This document shows positions 25,151 to 33,390 of a stretch of DNA of 33,614 nt, in pieces. The stretch's first letter is position 1; each line of letters opens with the position of its first letter. Source of the stretch: Gammaproteobacteria bacterium (GTDB taxonomy: Bacteria; Pseudomonadota; Gammaproteobacteria; Enterobacterales; Kangiellaceae); NCBI GenBank assembly GCA_013373545.1, contig JABXHQ010000139.1, positions 1 to 33,614 of the forward strand. Direction: 5' to 3'. The position numbers and the translations under genes are program-made. The notes beneath the pieces were generated by a model. It ran no database searches, was not told the DNA's origin, and was given only the letters and a program-made list of their open reading frames with translations.

Positions 25151-25651
25151 CTAATTTTCTTTTGATGAAGGCGGTGCAACATATCCTTTGTTCACGATAT
25201 TCTTGAGCTCTACTAACCGATTAAAATATTTAGCATCGATTTTCACGTTATATTGTTTATTAATGTAAAACTGAACGTGCTGTTCCGCTTTAGAAAGCTC
25301 ATCTACATCTTCTTGATCAAGATAAAAGTTATAGACATTGCTTGATACCTTTAACCTTATTTTGTTATCAATAATTATAACCAGAGGTGAGTTAAGTTTC
25401 TCAGTATGCTCTAGATACAATGTCCACTTTCTATCATTGATGTTTGAGTAGTTGATATAAGCTCTATCTAACATAGGGTTTGCAAGCGGTAACTTAATTG
25501 TTAAGCCACAATCCATTAACTTCTTTCTAGGATCATCATATAGACATTGAATATCCTTCAGCTCGTGATTCCAAACTCGTTTCAGAGGCTCTAAGCAATG
25601 AGATGTCGCAGTAAAACTGAGAAGCAGCAAAGCAAATAATAAACGGTGCAT
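25151..25651 (-). CDS. Small exported protein of unknown function
   Basis: The 166-residue product has a signal peptide (MHRLLFALLLLSFTATSHC, cleavage near residue 19; the cysteine there makes a lipoprotein possible but the preceding residues TSH are not a good lipobox). Two cysteines (IQCLYDD and MDCGLTI) may form a disulfide in the mature protein. The C-terminal half is lysine- and aspartate-rich with a helical look. No family is recognised and no clear ribosome-binding site precedes the ATG. Its stop codon lies inside a 10-bp duplication at the edge of a mobile repeat, so its 3' end may have been altered by insertion. Confidence 0.65.
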   Translation of the reverse strand: MHRLLFALLLLSFTATSHCLEPLKRVWNHELKDIQCLYDDPRKKLMDCGLTIKLPLANPMLDRAYINYSNINDRKWTLYLEHTEKLNSPLVIIIDNKIRLKVSSNVYNFYLDQEDVDELSKAEQHVQFYINKQYNVKIDAKYFNRLVELKNIVNKGYVAPPSSKEN

Positions 25652-25736
25652 TGTTAAAATCGGGTATTAGAAAACATCATCAGAAGATAGCATAAATCGG
25701 CCGAAGAAAGAGCACTTTTTAAAAATATCAAGTCAC

Positions 25737-26219
25737 TCAGTCTAATCGAATTAATTCTATGGTTTTGTCGCCCTTTAGGGTCTCGCCATCGCCCTTGTAG
25801 TGCCATAGTTTATCCGTTTTTCTGAGCAGAATTTTGATGCTTTCACCTTTCTTCTTTGTGATGTAAAGCGTTTTAGGTACAGACACAAATCGACGGTGGT
25901 AGGAAGTGGCAGAATTACCAATAGCCATCGAGCCGCTTGGTTTTGTTGTAGACTCCGTGGTTTGAATCAAGACGCGATAGTCCGAGTCAATACCGTCAGG
26001 CCAAGCCAGTGGCGCGTGGGTAATCTCAATTTCTGACTCCTGAGATGATTCCAACTTTAGCGCAGCATCACGAATATCATAAGCTAACCGTGTCGATGCA
26101 TCAGTTATAAGTATGCAACCCGAGAGTGCGAATAATATTAAAATACAGGCGCACCAGGCAAACACTCTGACACTCAAAACCCTACTAAACGAAAGATTAA
26201 ATTGGCAAACAAAACTCAC
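25737..26219 (-). CDS. Putative lipoprotein of unknown function
   Basis: The 160-residue product has a long N-terminal region followed by a hydrophobic stretch ending LFALSGC, a clear lipobox with the acylated cysteine near residue 35. The mature part is short, with alternating hydrophobic residues (YRVLIQTTES, RRFVSVPKTLYITKKKGESIKILLRK) and a C-terminal GDKTIELIRLD, suggesting a small beta-sandwich. The start is GTG behind AAGGTGG; starting further inside would give a shorter n-region but no ribosome-binding site is seen there. No family recognised. Confidence 0.7.
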   Translation of the reverse strand: MSFVCQFNLSFSRVLSVRVFAWCACILILFALSGCILITDASTRLAYDIRDAALKLESSQESEIEITHAPLAWPDGIDSDYRVLIQTTESTTKPSGSMAIGNSATSYHRRFVSVPKTLYITKKKGESIKILLRKTDKLWHYKGDGETLKGDKTIELIRLD

Positions 26220-26387
26220 CCTGAACCCACCTTATACTTTCAAGTCAAACTAATTTATCAAGTTAAAACAAGTGGCTATTTATAATGCTCGAGTTGTGAA
26301 AGATAAAGAATTTAGATAAAAGCATTTAAAATGCAACCGGCTAGGTATTGATTGCTAATACTTTAACTAATTAAAGGTGATGAGATC

Positions 26388-26437
26388 GACGAGAAAAAAC
26401 TGTTCAAGCAATTGTTTACTTGAACAGTTTTGTCGTC
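26388..26437. repeat. Long stable hairpin
   Basis: A perfect 13-bp stem, AAAACTGTTCAAG / CTTGAACAGTTTT, with a 10-nt loop is extended by GACGA / TCGTC beyond a small bulge. On each strand the inner stem ends in only a short T-run. It could end transcription from the upstream minus-strand gene, encode a small RNA, or be an unrelated palindromic repeat. Confidence 0.65.
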
Positions 26438-26501
26438 TAGAAAATCAATACTTAGTTAAGCCGCCACAGCAAAGTGATTAGAAGTAATTAGTAGAAGTAA
26501 T

Positions 26502-26578
26502 TAGGGTCAGAGTCAATTATCAAGCTTCATGTTGTAAAAGGCTTTATTTATAAAGAGTAAAGTTAGAGGAAATTGACT
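26502..26578. repeat. Dispersed inverted-repeat element, right end truncated
   Basis: The left end TAGGGTCAGAGTCAATT is identical to the intact copy, and the interior shares the TTCATRTTGTAAAA stretch with it. The right end survives only as AATTGACT before the sequence diverges. The left edge overlaps the second unit of a 13-bp tandem duplication TAGAAGTAATTAG (26479-26491 and 26492-26504). Confidence 0.75.
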
Positions 26579-26679
26579 ATCCACTTAGTATTTCCGCAAC
26601 ACTCAACCACATTACCTTGATGGTCTGGTGAGGCGATAAACCTGAATTTAACCATCGGTAATTAGAACAAATTGTTTCC

Positions 26680-27138
26680 CTAATAATCTAATTTAGGTTT
26701 TGCATTCTCTCTCATGTCATTCTTCATTTTTAGAATACGCAAAACCTCAAGGATATTTTCAACCTCGCTCTCCGATGGTCCCGACTCGACACTTGGCGAG
26801 TCCAAACGATAGCGTTCAAGAGGCATTGAGTTACACGCTACCATGCCGGGGTTAGTAGTATCGGCAATAAAAACCAAATAGTTTACCGCTGAACTATGGG
26901 GTACATCACATGAGTTGTTAGCGCCCATCGAGAGACTAATTTTAGGACCTAATTTGCTGGTTCCTTTATATTGCTCTATTAATTCAAAAGAGCCCCTGTT
27001 CCCACTCCTTTCAAGTAGTCGCACTGTAACGACCAAGCTTGCCTCACGAAATCTTTCATCAAGCGGTATAGACTCGCAGGAACAGGCAAAAGTATTTAAA
27101 GAAAGCATCAATAAAAATATGAGACAGACCTTCTGCAT
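26680..27138 (-). CDS. Exported TIMP/netrin-like domain protein
   Basis: The 152-residue product has a signal peptide ending NTFA, and the mature protein begins CSCESIPLDERFREASLVVTVRLL. A CxC at the very N terminus followed by this strand pattern is typical of the NTR/TIMP-like fold found in some bacterial exported proteins; two more cysteines (NSCDVP, VACNSM) could pair with the first two. In animals such domains inhibit metalloproteases, but bacterial roles are not established. AAGGA precedes the ATG. It sits in the accessory cluster, bounded by mobile-repeat copies on both sides. Confidence 0.72.
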   Translation of the reverse strand: MQKVCLIFLLMLSLNTFACSCESIPLDERFREASLVVTVRLLERSGNRGSFELIEQYKGTSKLGPKISLSMGANNSCDVPHSSAVNYLVFIADTTNPGMVACNSMPLERYRLDSPSVESGPSESEVENILEVLRILKMKNDMRENAKPKLDY

Positions 27139-27260
27139 ATCTACAATCCTTGTTAAATCGTAAGCGCATATTGAAATTTATATTAGCTTAATTTCCCTAG
27201 GCAATAAAAGCTCAAGGTTCTCAGGCTACTTTGGCAGTTCAGTCAAAAAATGCGCCAAGT

Positions 27261-27279
27261 AATCGACTCTGACCCTAAT
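27261..27279. repeat. Solo end of the dispersed inverted-repeat element
   Basis: AATCGACTCTGACCCTAAT matches the right end of the element apart from one base. No left end is recognisable within 100 bp, so this is a fragment or a solo end. Confidence 0.6.
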
Positions 27280-27321
27280 ATTTGTACCCGTATTTTGGCG
27301 GGCCGATCGTTACACAGCTTG

Positions 27322-27741
27322 TTAGCTGGCTTGATCACAGGCCAATTTCTCAGTGTTTATAAATGGTGTAACTTTACCATTCAATGCTCTTTCCTGAGAA
27401 AAGTTGGAACCTATACCATCAGTTAATTGTTCGATTGTGTATTCCCGGAGAGCTTCTACTTCATCTTCAGAGAGGGAACGAGACAGCTGATACTCAATAG
27501 AGCCAATCAAAGAGCTCGAAGAAGCGTCATATTCGAATGACAAGATGCCGCCGGATACCTCATCTGCAAAACTACTTGTTTCCTCACTATCAAATAGATA
27601 ATCGGAGAATTCCTCATCTTCGTGCTTTAGCCCATTTAAGGACTCCAAGATTACCCTGTCAGTTATTAAATCAAGTGACCCGTCATCATTTTCTTCGGAA
27701 CTGGCTACAAGAGCAGGCCCTTTAAACTTTATAGAAGGCAT
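27322..27741 (-). CDS. Small acidic protein of unknown function
   Basis: The 139-residue protein has no signal peptide and is rich in Asp, Glu and Ser. Its C-terminal half contains LSEDEVEALREYTIEQLTDGIGSNF, a helix followed by a DGxGxxF motif. I have seen this arrangement (LxxYxxxQxxDGxGExF) in uncharacterised bacterial and phage-related proteins, but I cannot name a family. GAGG precedes the ATG. The stop overlaps TAACAAG, which looks like the start of an integron attC site, but no matching second half follows. Confidence 0.66.
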   Translation of the reverse strand: MPSIKFKGPALVASSEENDDGSLDLITDRVILESLNGLKHEDEEFSDYLFDSEETSSFADEVSGGILSFEYDASSSSLIGSIEYQLSRSLSEDEVEALREYTIEQLTDGIGSNFSQERALNGKVTPFINTEKLACDQAS

Positions 27742-27965
27742 TTGCTATCCCTCTTGCTCAACTCTTAAGACAGTTAATCGCATATTATATTCATTTAAGC
27801 GCAAATAAACCGCTCACATTTTCTTCCCGCACAGCCTACAGCTCTTTGATAACTATGGCTAGAGCAAAAATCAGACTTGCTGATAACGAATGTTCGATCG
27901 CTCGCGAACCACAATCGGTTTGCATCAGATAAATTAGTTACTCGATAAATTAGAAGCTAATCAGC

Positions 27966-29594
27966 TCACACTTTAAAGCTGGCCACCTCTTGCTTCAAAT
28001 CGGTCGAGAGCGTCGCTAAGCGTGAACAGGCCGCTTCAACATCGCGACCACGTTCCGAGGTTGCGCGCGATGAAACATTAATCCGTTCAACATTTTGGCT
28101 GATATCATCAATAACCGTAGATTGTTGTTCAACCGCCGTCGCTACTTGCAAAATTCGTTCATTAATTGAAGATAAATAACGCGTAATTTCCGACAACTTA
28201 CTTTGCGCGTGCGTGGCCGAGTCAACAGTTCCTTTGGAACGCTCTTTGCTTTGTGTCATTATGGTTACGGCTTCGTTCACACCGCCGTGCAAACGATCAA
28301 TAATTTGGTTAATCTGCTCGGTAGATTCTTGCGTTCGACTGGCTAAAGTTCTTACTTCGTCAGCAACAACAGCAAATCCGCGGCCTTGCTCACCTGCGCG
28401 CGCCGCTTCAATGGCTGCATTTAACGCCAGTAAATTGGTTTGTTCAGCGATCCCTTTAATGACATCTAAAACCATAACAATATCCGACGCTTCCTGCTCA
28501 AGGCGACTCATCACCTCAGCCGACTGATTGACATTAGTTGCCAATTCACTAATGTCACGAATCGATGCACTAAAGATATCCGCAACATTTACTGCGCTTT
28601 GATCGGCTTCGCCAGTTTCATTCGCCACCGCCGTACTATTCGAAGCGACTTCACCAATCGCGCTGCTCATTTGCGTGACCGCCGTCGCTACCAAGGATAC
28701 GGCTTCAGCTTGCTGTTCGCTCGACACTTTGTTGTCACCTGCTATTGCGGTGAGTGCCGACGAAGCTTGCTCAACTTGATTAGCCGTATTGATAATATTA
28801 GTAACAATAGAATGAAGCGTGCTTAAAAAGCGATTCAATTCACGACTTACTTGGCCAATTTCATCCTCCCCTAAATCGGGTAGTCGCGCGGTTAAGTCGC
28901 CTTCACCAGCGGCTAATTCGTTAATCGCATGGTTGAAAAGCTCGATACGCCGCGTAATTGTGGGGGGGAATAGAAAGATAATCGCCACTACAATGAGTGA
29001 CGTCATAACCGCCAGAATTAATAACGTGAGTTCAGCGCGATCACTGGTAGCGTTGACGTCTTCGGTTAGCTGCTCTGAAGTTGCGATTATGCGCTCGCCA
29101 ATACTATCGAGTACTTCACGCATTCTCTCGAACTGATCGTTAAGCGAGCCTTGGCTTAATTCAGCAGCCGCAGACAAGCTAATCTTGTTGCTACGAAGAT
29201 CATTGAGCATATTCCGCGACGCATTTTTCCACTGGCTTAATTGACTGAGAAAATCGCGTGACATGCTTCGAATATTGTCATTAATAGCTAACTGAGCAAC
29301 CTGACCAATGCGATCTTCTACCTGTTGAACGTTTTCATCAAAGCTACTGCGTAATTGGCTGTTCGCTCCTTGCAAAGCCATAGTACGCTCGGCCAGTTGC
29401 GCTTGGTAGAGATCACGATCGGCATTTAAGGTTAAATTTAACGCCGGTGTGTAGCTTTTTTGAATTCGATAAAAATCATTTGAAACGCTTTTAAGCGCAA
29501 TAATTTGTTGCACCGATAAGACAATGACTAGCGCTAAAATAATGAGAAGAGGAATAACAATTTTGACCTTTATACTCAAATTTTTCCAGCTCAT
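27966..29594 (-). CDS. Methyl-accepting chemotaxis protein
   Basis: The 542-residue receptor has a first transmembrane helix (~12-30), a ~160-residue periplasmic helical sensor domain of the four-helix-bundle type, a second transmembrane helix (~191-211), a HAMP domain (~212-265) and the cytoplasmic signalling coiled coil with the hairpin tip [18 protein letters not shown]. It relays ligand binding to CheA/CheW. It ends EVASFKV, without a CheR-binding pentapeptide. AGGGA precedes the ATG. The ligand cannot be predicted. It is a lone gene with no chemotaxis neighbours here. Confidence 0.95.
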   Translation of the reverse strand: MSWKNLSIKVKIVIPLLIILALVIVLSVQQIIALKSVSNDFYRIQKSYTPALNLTLNADRDLYQAQLAERTMALQGANSQLRSSFDENVQQVEDRIGQVAQLAINDNIRSMSRDFLSQLSQWKNASRNMLNDLRSNKISLSAAAELSQGSLNDQFERMREVLDSIGERIIATSEQLTEDVNATSDRAELTLLILAVMTSLIVVAIIFLFPPTITRRIELFNHAINELAAGEGDLTARLPDLGEDEIGQVSRELNRFLSTLHSIVTNIINTANQVEQASSALTAIAGDNKVSSEQQAEAVSLVATAVTQMSSAIGEVASNSTAVANETGEADQSAVNVADIFSASIRDISELATNVNQSAEVMSRLEQEASDIVMVLDVIKGIAEQTNLLALNAAIEAARAGEQGRGFAVVADEVRTLASRTQESTEQINQIIDRLHGGVNEAVTIMTQSKERSKGTVDSATHAQSKLSEITRYLSSINERILQVATAVEQQSTVIDDISQNVERINVSSRATSERGRDVEAACSRLATLSTDLKQEVASFKV

Positions 29595-29652
29595 AAAGCA
29601 TCCCTAGGTTGGACATCACTGAGCTATTGAGTATAGAAGACGAGTGGCAAAA

Positions 29653-29676
29653 ATAAAGCCGCAGGCGCGGCTTTAT
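29653..29676 (-). terminator. Intrinsic terminator after the RNA helicase gene
   Basis: A perfect 10-bp stem, ATAAAGCCGC / GCGGCTTTAT, with a 4-nt loop is followed on the minus strand by TTTTGCC. It lies 34 bp after the helicase stop and just before the chemotaxis receptor gene. The plus strand also has a T-run (CGATTTTTT). Confidence 0.85.
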
Positions 29677-29710
29677 CGATTTTTTAGATGCTCTTTTTCA
29701 GCAGGCTTGA

Positions 29711-31546
29711 TTAGTCTTTCTTGCGACTTTTGCCAGTACCTTCACGCTTACCTTTCTTAGCCGGCTTGTCATTTCCACGACGTGGCTTGCCCGGCTTACC
29801 GCTGCGTTTTGGTTTACGTTTACCGGCACCTTTTGCATCCCCTTTCGAGGAACCATCGCCTTTTACATAATCACTAGCAGGCTCGATATTCAATGCTTGT
29901 CCGCAAACGCGAGCGCGCTTGAGTATTTGCATTACTTCGCTCGGCATATCGGCCGGTAAATCAACCGTGGTCACTTCATCAAACAACTTGATATTACCGA
30001 TATAACGACTTTCTAAATCGGCTTCGTTGGCAATTGCGCCTACGATATGCTTGGGTGAAACACCATGATCACGTCCAACATGAATCACGAAGCGCTCAAG
30101 TTCTACTCCCGGATCCCCCTTAAGAGGTTCTGGTTTAGTAGAAACCGGTGCCTTTTTCGATTTTACTCGTTTGTTGCGATCACGATCGCGGCCTTGGTTA
30201 TCATCGAAATCCGGAATTTCCGGCAAGCTTTCCAGCAATAAAGGTTTACCTTTAAATAATAAGCTGGCGAGTGCTGCTGCAATATCAACACCTGACTGAT
30301 TATGCTCGCTTTGAATACTTTCAATCAACTGACGATAAGCTTCGTGCTCACCGGCAATAATTTGCTGTTGCACTTCTTCAAAGAAACGTCGCGTCCGCTC
30401 GTCATTAATTACTTCGACTGACGGTAACGACATGCGCGCAATTTGCGTCGAGTTGTTACGCTCAATCATGCGCAATAAATGTTTTTCGCGTGGCGTTACA
30501 AATAGAATCGCTTTACCATCTCGGCCAGCACGCCCGGTACGGCCAATTCGATGTACGTAAGATTCAGAGTCATGCGGAATATCGTAGTTAATAACATGGC
30601 TGATGCGCTCAACGTCTAATCCGCGAGCCGCAACATCAGTGGCAATTATTACATCGATTTTAGAGTCTTTCAGTTGTTGCACCATTTGTTCACGCTGCTT
30701 TTGCTGCATATCGCCATGAATTGCCTCGGCGGAAAAACCACGCGCGGTTAACTTTTTGGCTAGCTCATCACAGCTGCTTTTGGTGCGCATAAACACAATG
30801 GTTGCGTCTGAGTTTTCACTCTCCAAAATTCGTGTTAGTGCTTCTAATTTGTAATTGTTACTCACCGATACAAATAATTGCTCAATAGTACTGGCGGTGC
30901 GCGCTTTACTTTCAATCTGTACATGCTGCGGTTCATTAAGAAACTTTTCAGCTACTTTCTTAATTGGCTTGGGCATCGTCGCCGAAAACAAGGCAATTTG
31001 GCGTTGCTCCGGAGTGTGCTCTAGGATCCATTCCACATCATCAATGAAACCCATGCGCAGCATTTCATCTGCTTCGTCGAGTACTAAGGTTTTTAAGTTG
31101 TCCCACTTCAATGAACCTCGACGCATATGATCCATAATTCGCCCTGGCGTTCCAACGACAACATGAACCCCTTTTTCTAACTGGCGTAATTGCGGTGGAT
31201 AAGGTTGACCACCGTAAATCGGCATCACGCGGAATCCTTTAATATGCTTAGCGTATTCACCAAACGCTTCTGAAACTTGGATGGCTAATTCGCGAGTAGG
31301 ACAAATAACACAAATTTGAGGTTTGTTAATACTAACGTCGACTTTCGCCAACGAAGGTAATGCAAATGCGGCTGTTTTTCCGGTACCTGTTTGCGCCTGA
31401 CCAATTAGGTCAATGCCATCTAGGATCAAAGGAATGCAGGCTTCTTGTATAGGAGATGGCTTTTCATATCCGATTTCTTTCAGGGCTTGTAAAACAGGCG
31501 CCGGCAATGAAAGCTGATCAAAGCTCACCGTGGTTGTATCTGACAT
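29711..31546 (-). CDS. deaD: DEAD-box ATP-dependent RNA helicase, DeaD/CsdA type
   Basis: The 611-residue product has all DEAD-box motifs in order: Q motif (SFDQLSLPAPVL...PSPIQEACIP), AQTGTGKT, PTREL, TPGR, DEAD, SAT, TDVAARGLD and HRIGRTGRAGR. After the helicase core comes a DbpA-like RNA-binding domain (VELERFVIHVGRDHGVSPKH...) and a Lys/Arg/Gly-rich tail. DeaD helps ribosome assembly and RNA decay, especially in the cold. The ATG at 31546 is chosen because the family starts here (MSDTTTVSFDQL) and because an upstream ATG at 31615 lies inside the -10 box. The 5' leader carries a small hairpin. Confidence 0.95.
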   Translation of the reverse strand: MSDTTTVSFDQLSLPAPVLQALKEIGYEKPSPIQEACIPLILDGIDLIGQAQTGTGKTAAFALPSLAKVDVSINKPQICVICPTRELAIQVSEAFGEYAKHIKGFRVMPIYGGQPYPPQLRQLEKGVHVVVGTPGRIMDHMRRGSLKWDNLKTLVLDEADEMLRMGFIDDVEWILEHTPEQRQIALFSATMPKPIKKVAEKFLNEPQHVQIESKARTASTIEQLFVSVSNNYKLEALTRILESENSDATIVFMRTKSSCDELAKKLTARGFSAEAIHGDMQQKQREQMVQQLKDSKIDVIIATDVAARGLDVERISHVINYDIPHDSESYVHRIGRTGRAGRDGKAILFVTPREKHLLRMIERNNSTQIARMSLPSVEVINDERTRRFFEEVQQQIIAGEHEAYRQLIESIQSEHNQSGVDIAAALASLLFKGKPLLLESLPEIPDFDDNQGRDRDRNKRVKSKKAPVSTKPEPLKGDPGVELERFVIHVGRDHGVSPKHIVGAIANEADLESRYIGNIKLFDEVTTVDLPADMPSEVMQILKRARVCGQALNIEPASDYVKGDGSSKGDAKGAGKRKPKRSGKPGKPRRGNDKPAKKGKREGTGKSRKKD

Positions 31547-31586
31547 AATTATTGGAGTTTCCGATTGATTGGGGGGTAACACGATC

Positions 31587-31619
31587 GAAAGCCAAAGCTT
31601 TCTAAAGACGTGCATTATA
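31587..31619 (-). promoter_or_regulatory. Promoter -10 box and leader hairpin of deaD
   Basis: On the minus strand TATAAT (31614-31619) is a perfect -10; the -35 position (TATCTA, 17 bp up) is weak. Transcription would start near 31607 and the leader contains a 6-bp stem, GAAAGC-TTTG-GCTTTC (31587-31602), about 40 nt before the ATG. Confidence 0.5.
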
Positions 31620-31715
31620 GAAGAAAACTAACTAATTAGATATGCATTTCATTGATTAGATCGAACATTTTCTGCGCAACTGATAAATCTCGGTAATTTT
31701 CACCTTAGCCAACGC

Positions 31716-31757
31716 TTGTCATCTAACGCCAAGCCCTTATAATCTCCGGCCGAGATT
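31716..31757 (+). promoter_or_regulatory. Promoter with dyad at the start site
   Basis: TTGTCA (31716-31721) and TATAAT (31738-31743) are 16 bp apart. Overlapping the end of the -10 and the likely start is AATCTC-CGGCC-GAGATT (31741-31757), a perfect 6-bp inverted repeat that could be an operator or a leader hairpin. Confidence 0.6.
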
Positions 31758-31782
31758 TAAGCACCTATTGAAAGAGCCCACT

Positions 31783-32361
31783 TTGCGATCCACTGCCTTT
31801 ACCTTATTGAATTTACTTGTTTTATTGCTGTTACCACCGGAAGGATTTGCACAATCTCAGGGATCGATCACAACCGCACCGTTAGCGCTAAGCTTTAGCA
31901 TCGCGGCTGCATTAGCAATATTACTCATTGTCTCGCCGCGACTATTACGTTTTTGGCGCACGCACCAGATCAACCGTGAGAAAGGCAAGCTATTGGCCAT
32001 ACGCCAAGCCGCCGAAACTCATGCTATGCGCCGCGAGCAAACCTTACAGATGCAACAGAGCCTGTTTTTAGAAGCGGCATTAGCGGGCGATACCAGCATT
32101 CGCATGAGCATGCTGCCACCGAATGCTGCGCGCACCATTGAATGGTTACGCAGTGTCGCGGTAGAAAACTATCTAATGCTCAGCCATTTAAAAAATGTTC
32201 TGGGCGACAATACCCTCGATTGGCATGTTGAATTACTGCGTTTAATTGAACAAGAACAAAACCGCGATAGTTTTGAATTGCATTTGACGCGCCAGCAAGC
32301 GATCCAGGCATTAAACAGTCACCTGAACTGTCTACAACGCTCCGACACACGTGCTGCCTAG
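31783..32361 (+). CDS. Small membrane protein of unknown function
   Basis: The product of 192 residues from the chosen TTG start has an N-terminal hydrophobic signal-like segment ending EGFAQS, a second transmembrane helix (about residues 34-52, LSFSIAAALAILLIV), then a basic, helical cytoplasmic-type region rich in Gln, Glu and Arg with heptad-like spacing. No ATG starts the frame; the TTG at 31783 follows AAAGAG, and a TTG at 31768 is the alternative. No family recognised. It converges on the AEC permease gene with a 14-bp gap. Confidence 0.7.
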   Translation: MRSTAFTLLNLLVLLLLPPEGFAQSQGSITTAPLALSFSIAAALAILLIVSPRLLRFWRTHQINREKGKLLAIRQAAETHAMRREQTLQMQQSLFLEAALAGDTSIRMSMLPPNAARTIEWLRSVAVENYLMLSHLKNVLGDNTLDWHVELLRLIEQEQNRDSFELHLTRQQAIQALNSHLNCLQRSDTRAA

Positions 32362-32375
32362 ATCAAGGTTGTAAG

Positions 32376-33275
32376 CTACTGTAATAGCCACCACCACAGC
32401 GGTACGGTGGCAAACGCAAACAATAATCCATAGCCCACCATTGCCGCCACTAATTGCGGCCGATAGTTATGCAAGGTAGCCAAAGCGCCCGCCGAAATCA
32501 TCGGAGCCATGGCCGACTCGAGTACCATGGTTTGCGCTAACTCCGGACTGATCACCAGCAGCCGCATTGCCCCCCACACCATTAACGGCAGCAGCAGTAG
32601 TTTAATCGCTAAACCAATCACCATTGGCCAGCGATCATCACGCGGCAAGCGAAAGCGCCACTGCAGCCCCACCGCCACCATCACTACCGGCACCAAAGTT
32701 GCCCCAATTGCTTGCAGTGCCACAAGGCCAACGGCAGGCAAACCGCCAAATAGATTAATTAGCAAAGCGCCGATCAATGCGATGAAAGGTGGAAAAGTGA
32801 GTACTTTACGAGTCATGACTGGCACCGAAACAGCGGTTCCTGAATGCAGTGCTACAACAACAGTGCCGTAGGTCGCCAAAGCCAAAAAGCTGCCCAATTG
32901 GTCATATAAGATAATATAGGGCAAAACCTGATTGCCCATTAACGCAGTGACTAAAGGGATCCCCAAAAAAGAAGTATTGCCTAAAGGTACCAATAGCAAT
33001 AGCACCGCTTGCGTGTCTCGACTCCAACCCGCAGATCGCACCACCAAAACGACGATGACCGCGCTAACGAGTAATGCAGCCCATGCCACCAACATAGGGA
33101 AAAGAGCGGCGGCCGATAGAGTAAACTCACTCATGTTGCTTAGTACCAGTGCCGGTAACGCCACCCAAATCACATACAAGTTAAGAACTTGGGCAGCATT
33201 TTCGGGTAATGCTTTAATCCGCGCGAGTAACAACCCGGCGCTGACACAAATGAATAAAATAATCAGTGATGACAT
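32376..33275 (-). CDS. AEC (auxin efflux carrier) family permease
   Basis: The 299-residue protein has about ten hydrophobic helices in two halves with a cytoplasmic loop near residues 150-160 (SVPVMTRKVLTFPPF), and the family patterns ALPALVLSNMS near residue 40 and PLGNTSFLGIPLV near residue 97, plus a late ESAMAPMISAGALA. AEC permeases export or import organic acids; the substrate is unknown. The ATG is at the left edge of a divergent intergenic region shared with the aldolase-like gene. Confidence 0.88.
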   Translation of the reverse strand: MSSLIILFICVSAGLLLARIKALPENAAQVLNLYVIWVALPALVLSNMSEFTLSAAALFPMLVAWAALLVSAVIVVLVVRSAGWSRDTQAVLLLLVPLGNTSFLGIPLVTALMGNQVLPYIILYDQLGSFLALATYGTVVVALHSGTAVSVPVMTRKVLTFPPFIALIGALLINLFGGLPAVGLVALQAIGATLVPVVMVAVGLQWRFRLPRDDRWPMVIGLAIKLLLLPLMVWGAMRLLVISPELAQTMVLESAMAPMISAGALATLHNYRPQLVAAMVGYGLLFAFATVPLWWWLLQ

Positions 33276-33345
33276 TTCGGCTCAGTCAATTAATGCTTTG
33301 TACGGTTAGCATGGTTTTAGCGGTTTTTTATCGGTCGCTTCAGCG

Positions 33346-33351
33346 TATAAT
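33346..33351 (+). promoter_or_regulatory. Possible -10 box of the aldolase-like gene
   Basis: A perfect TATAAT lies 39 bp before the ATG at 33391. The -35 region is only T-rich, so a full promoter is not shown. Confidence 0.4.
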
Positions 33352-33390
33352 ACCACCCTAAGATAAATAGCCCAGAGTCCGAATAGCGTA

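Larger units (their letters stand above)
26220..26679. other. Intergenic region with long hairpin and mobile repeat
   Basis: This 460-bp gap contains a very stable hairpin at 26388-26437, a 13-bp tandem duplication at 26479-26504, and a copy of the dispersed element at 26502-26578. No gene is visible. AAGGTGG at the left edge belongs to the neighbouring lipoprotein gene. Confidence 0.6.

Noticed and set aside
24302-27330. Integron cassette array
   Set aside because: TAACAAG-like starts occur at 27322 and TAAC/GTTA ends at 24304-24357, but paired attC halves with proper core sites are missing, several genes have no candidate attC, and no integrase is seen.
29711-31615. Longer deaD reading from 31615
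   Set aside because: Its ATG lies inside the -10 box TATAAT, so it would not be transcribed; the family start is at 31546.
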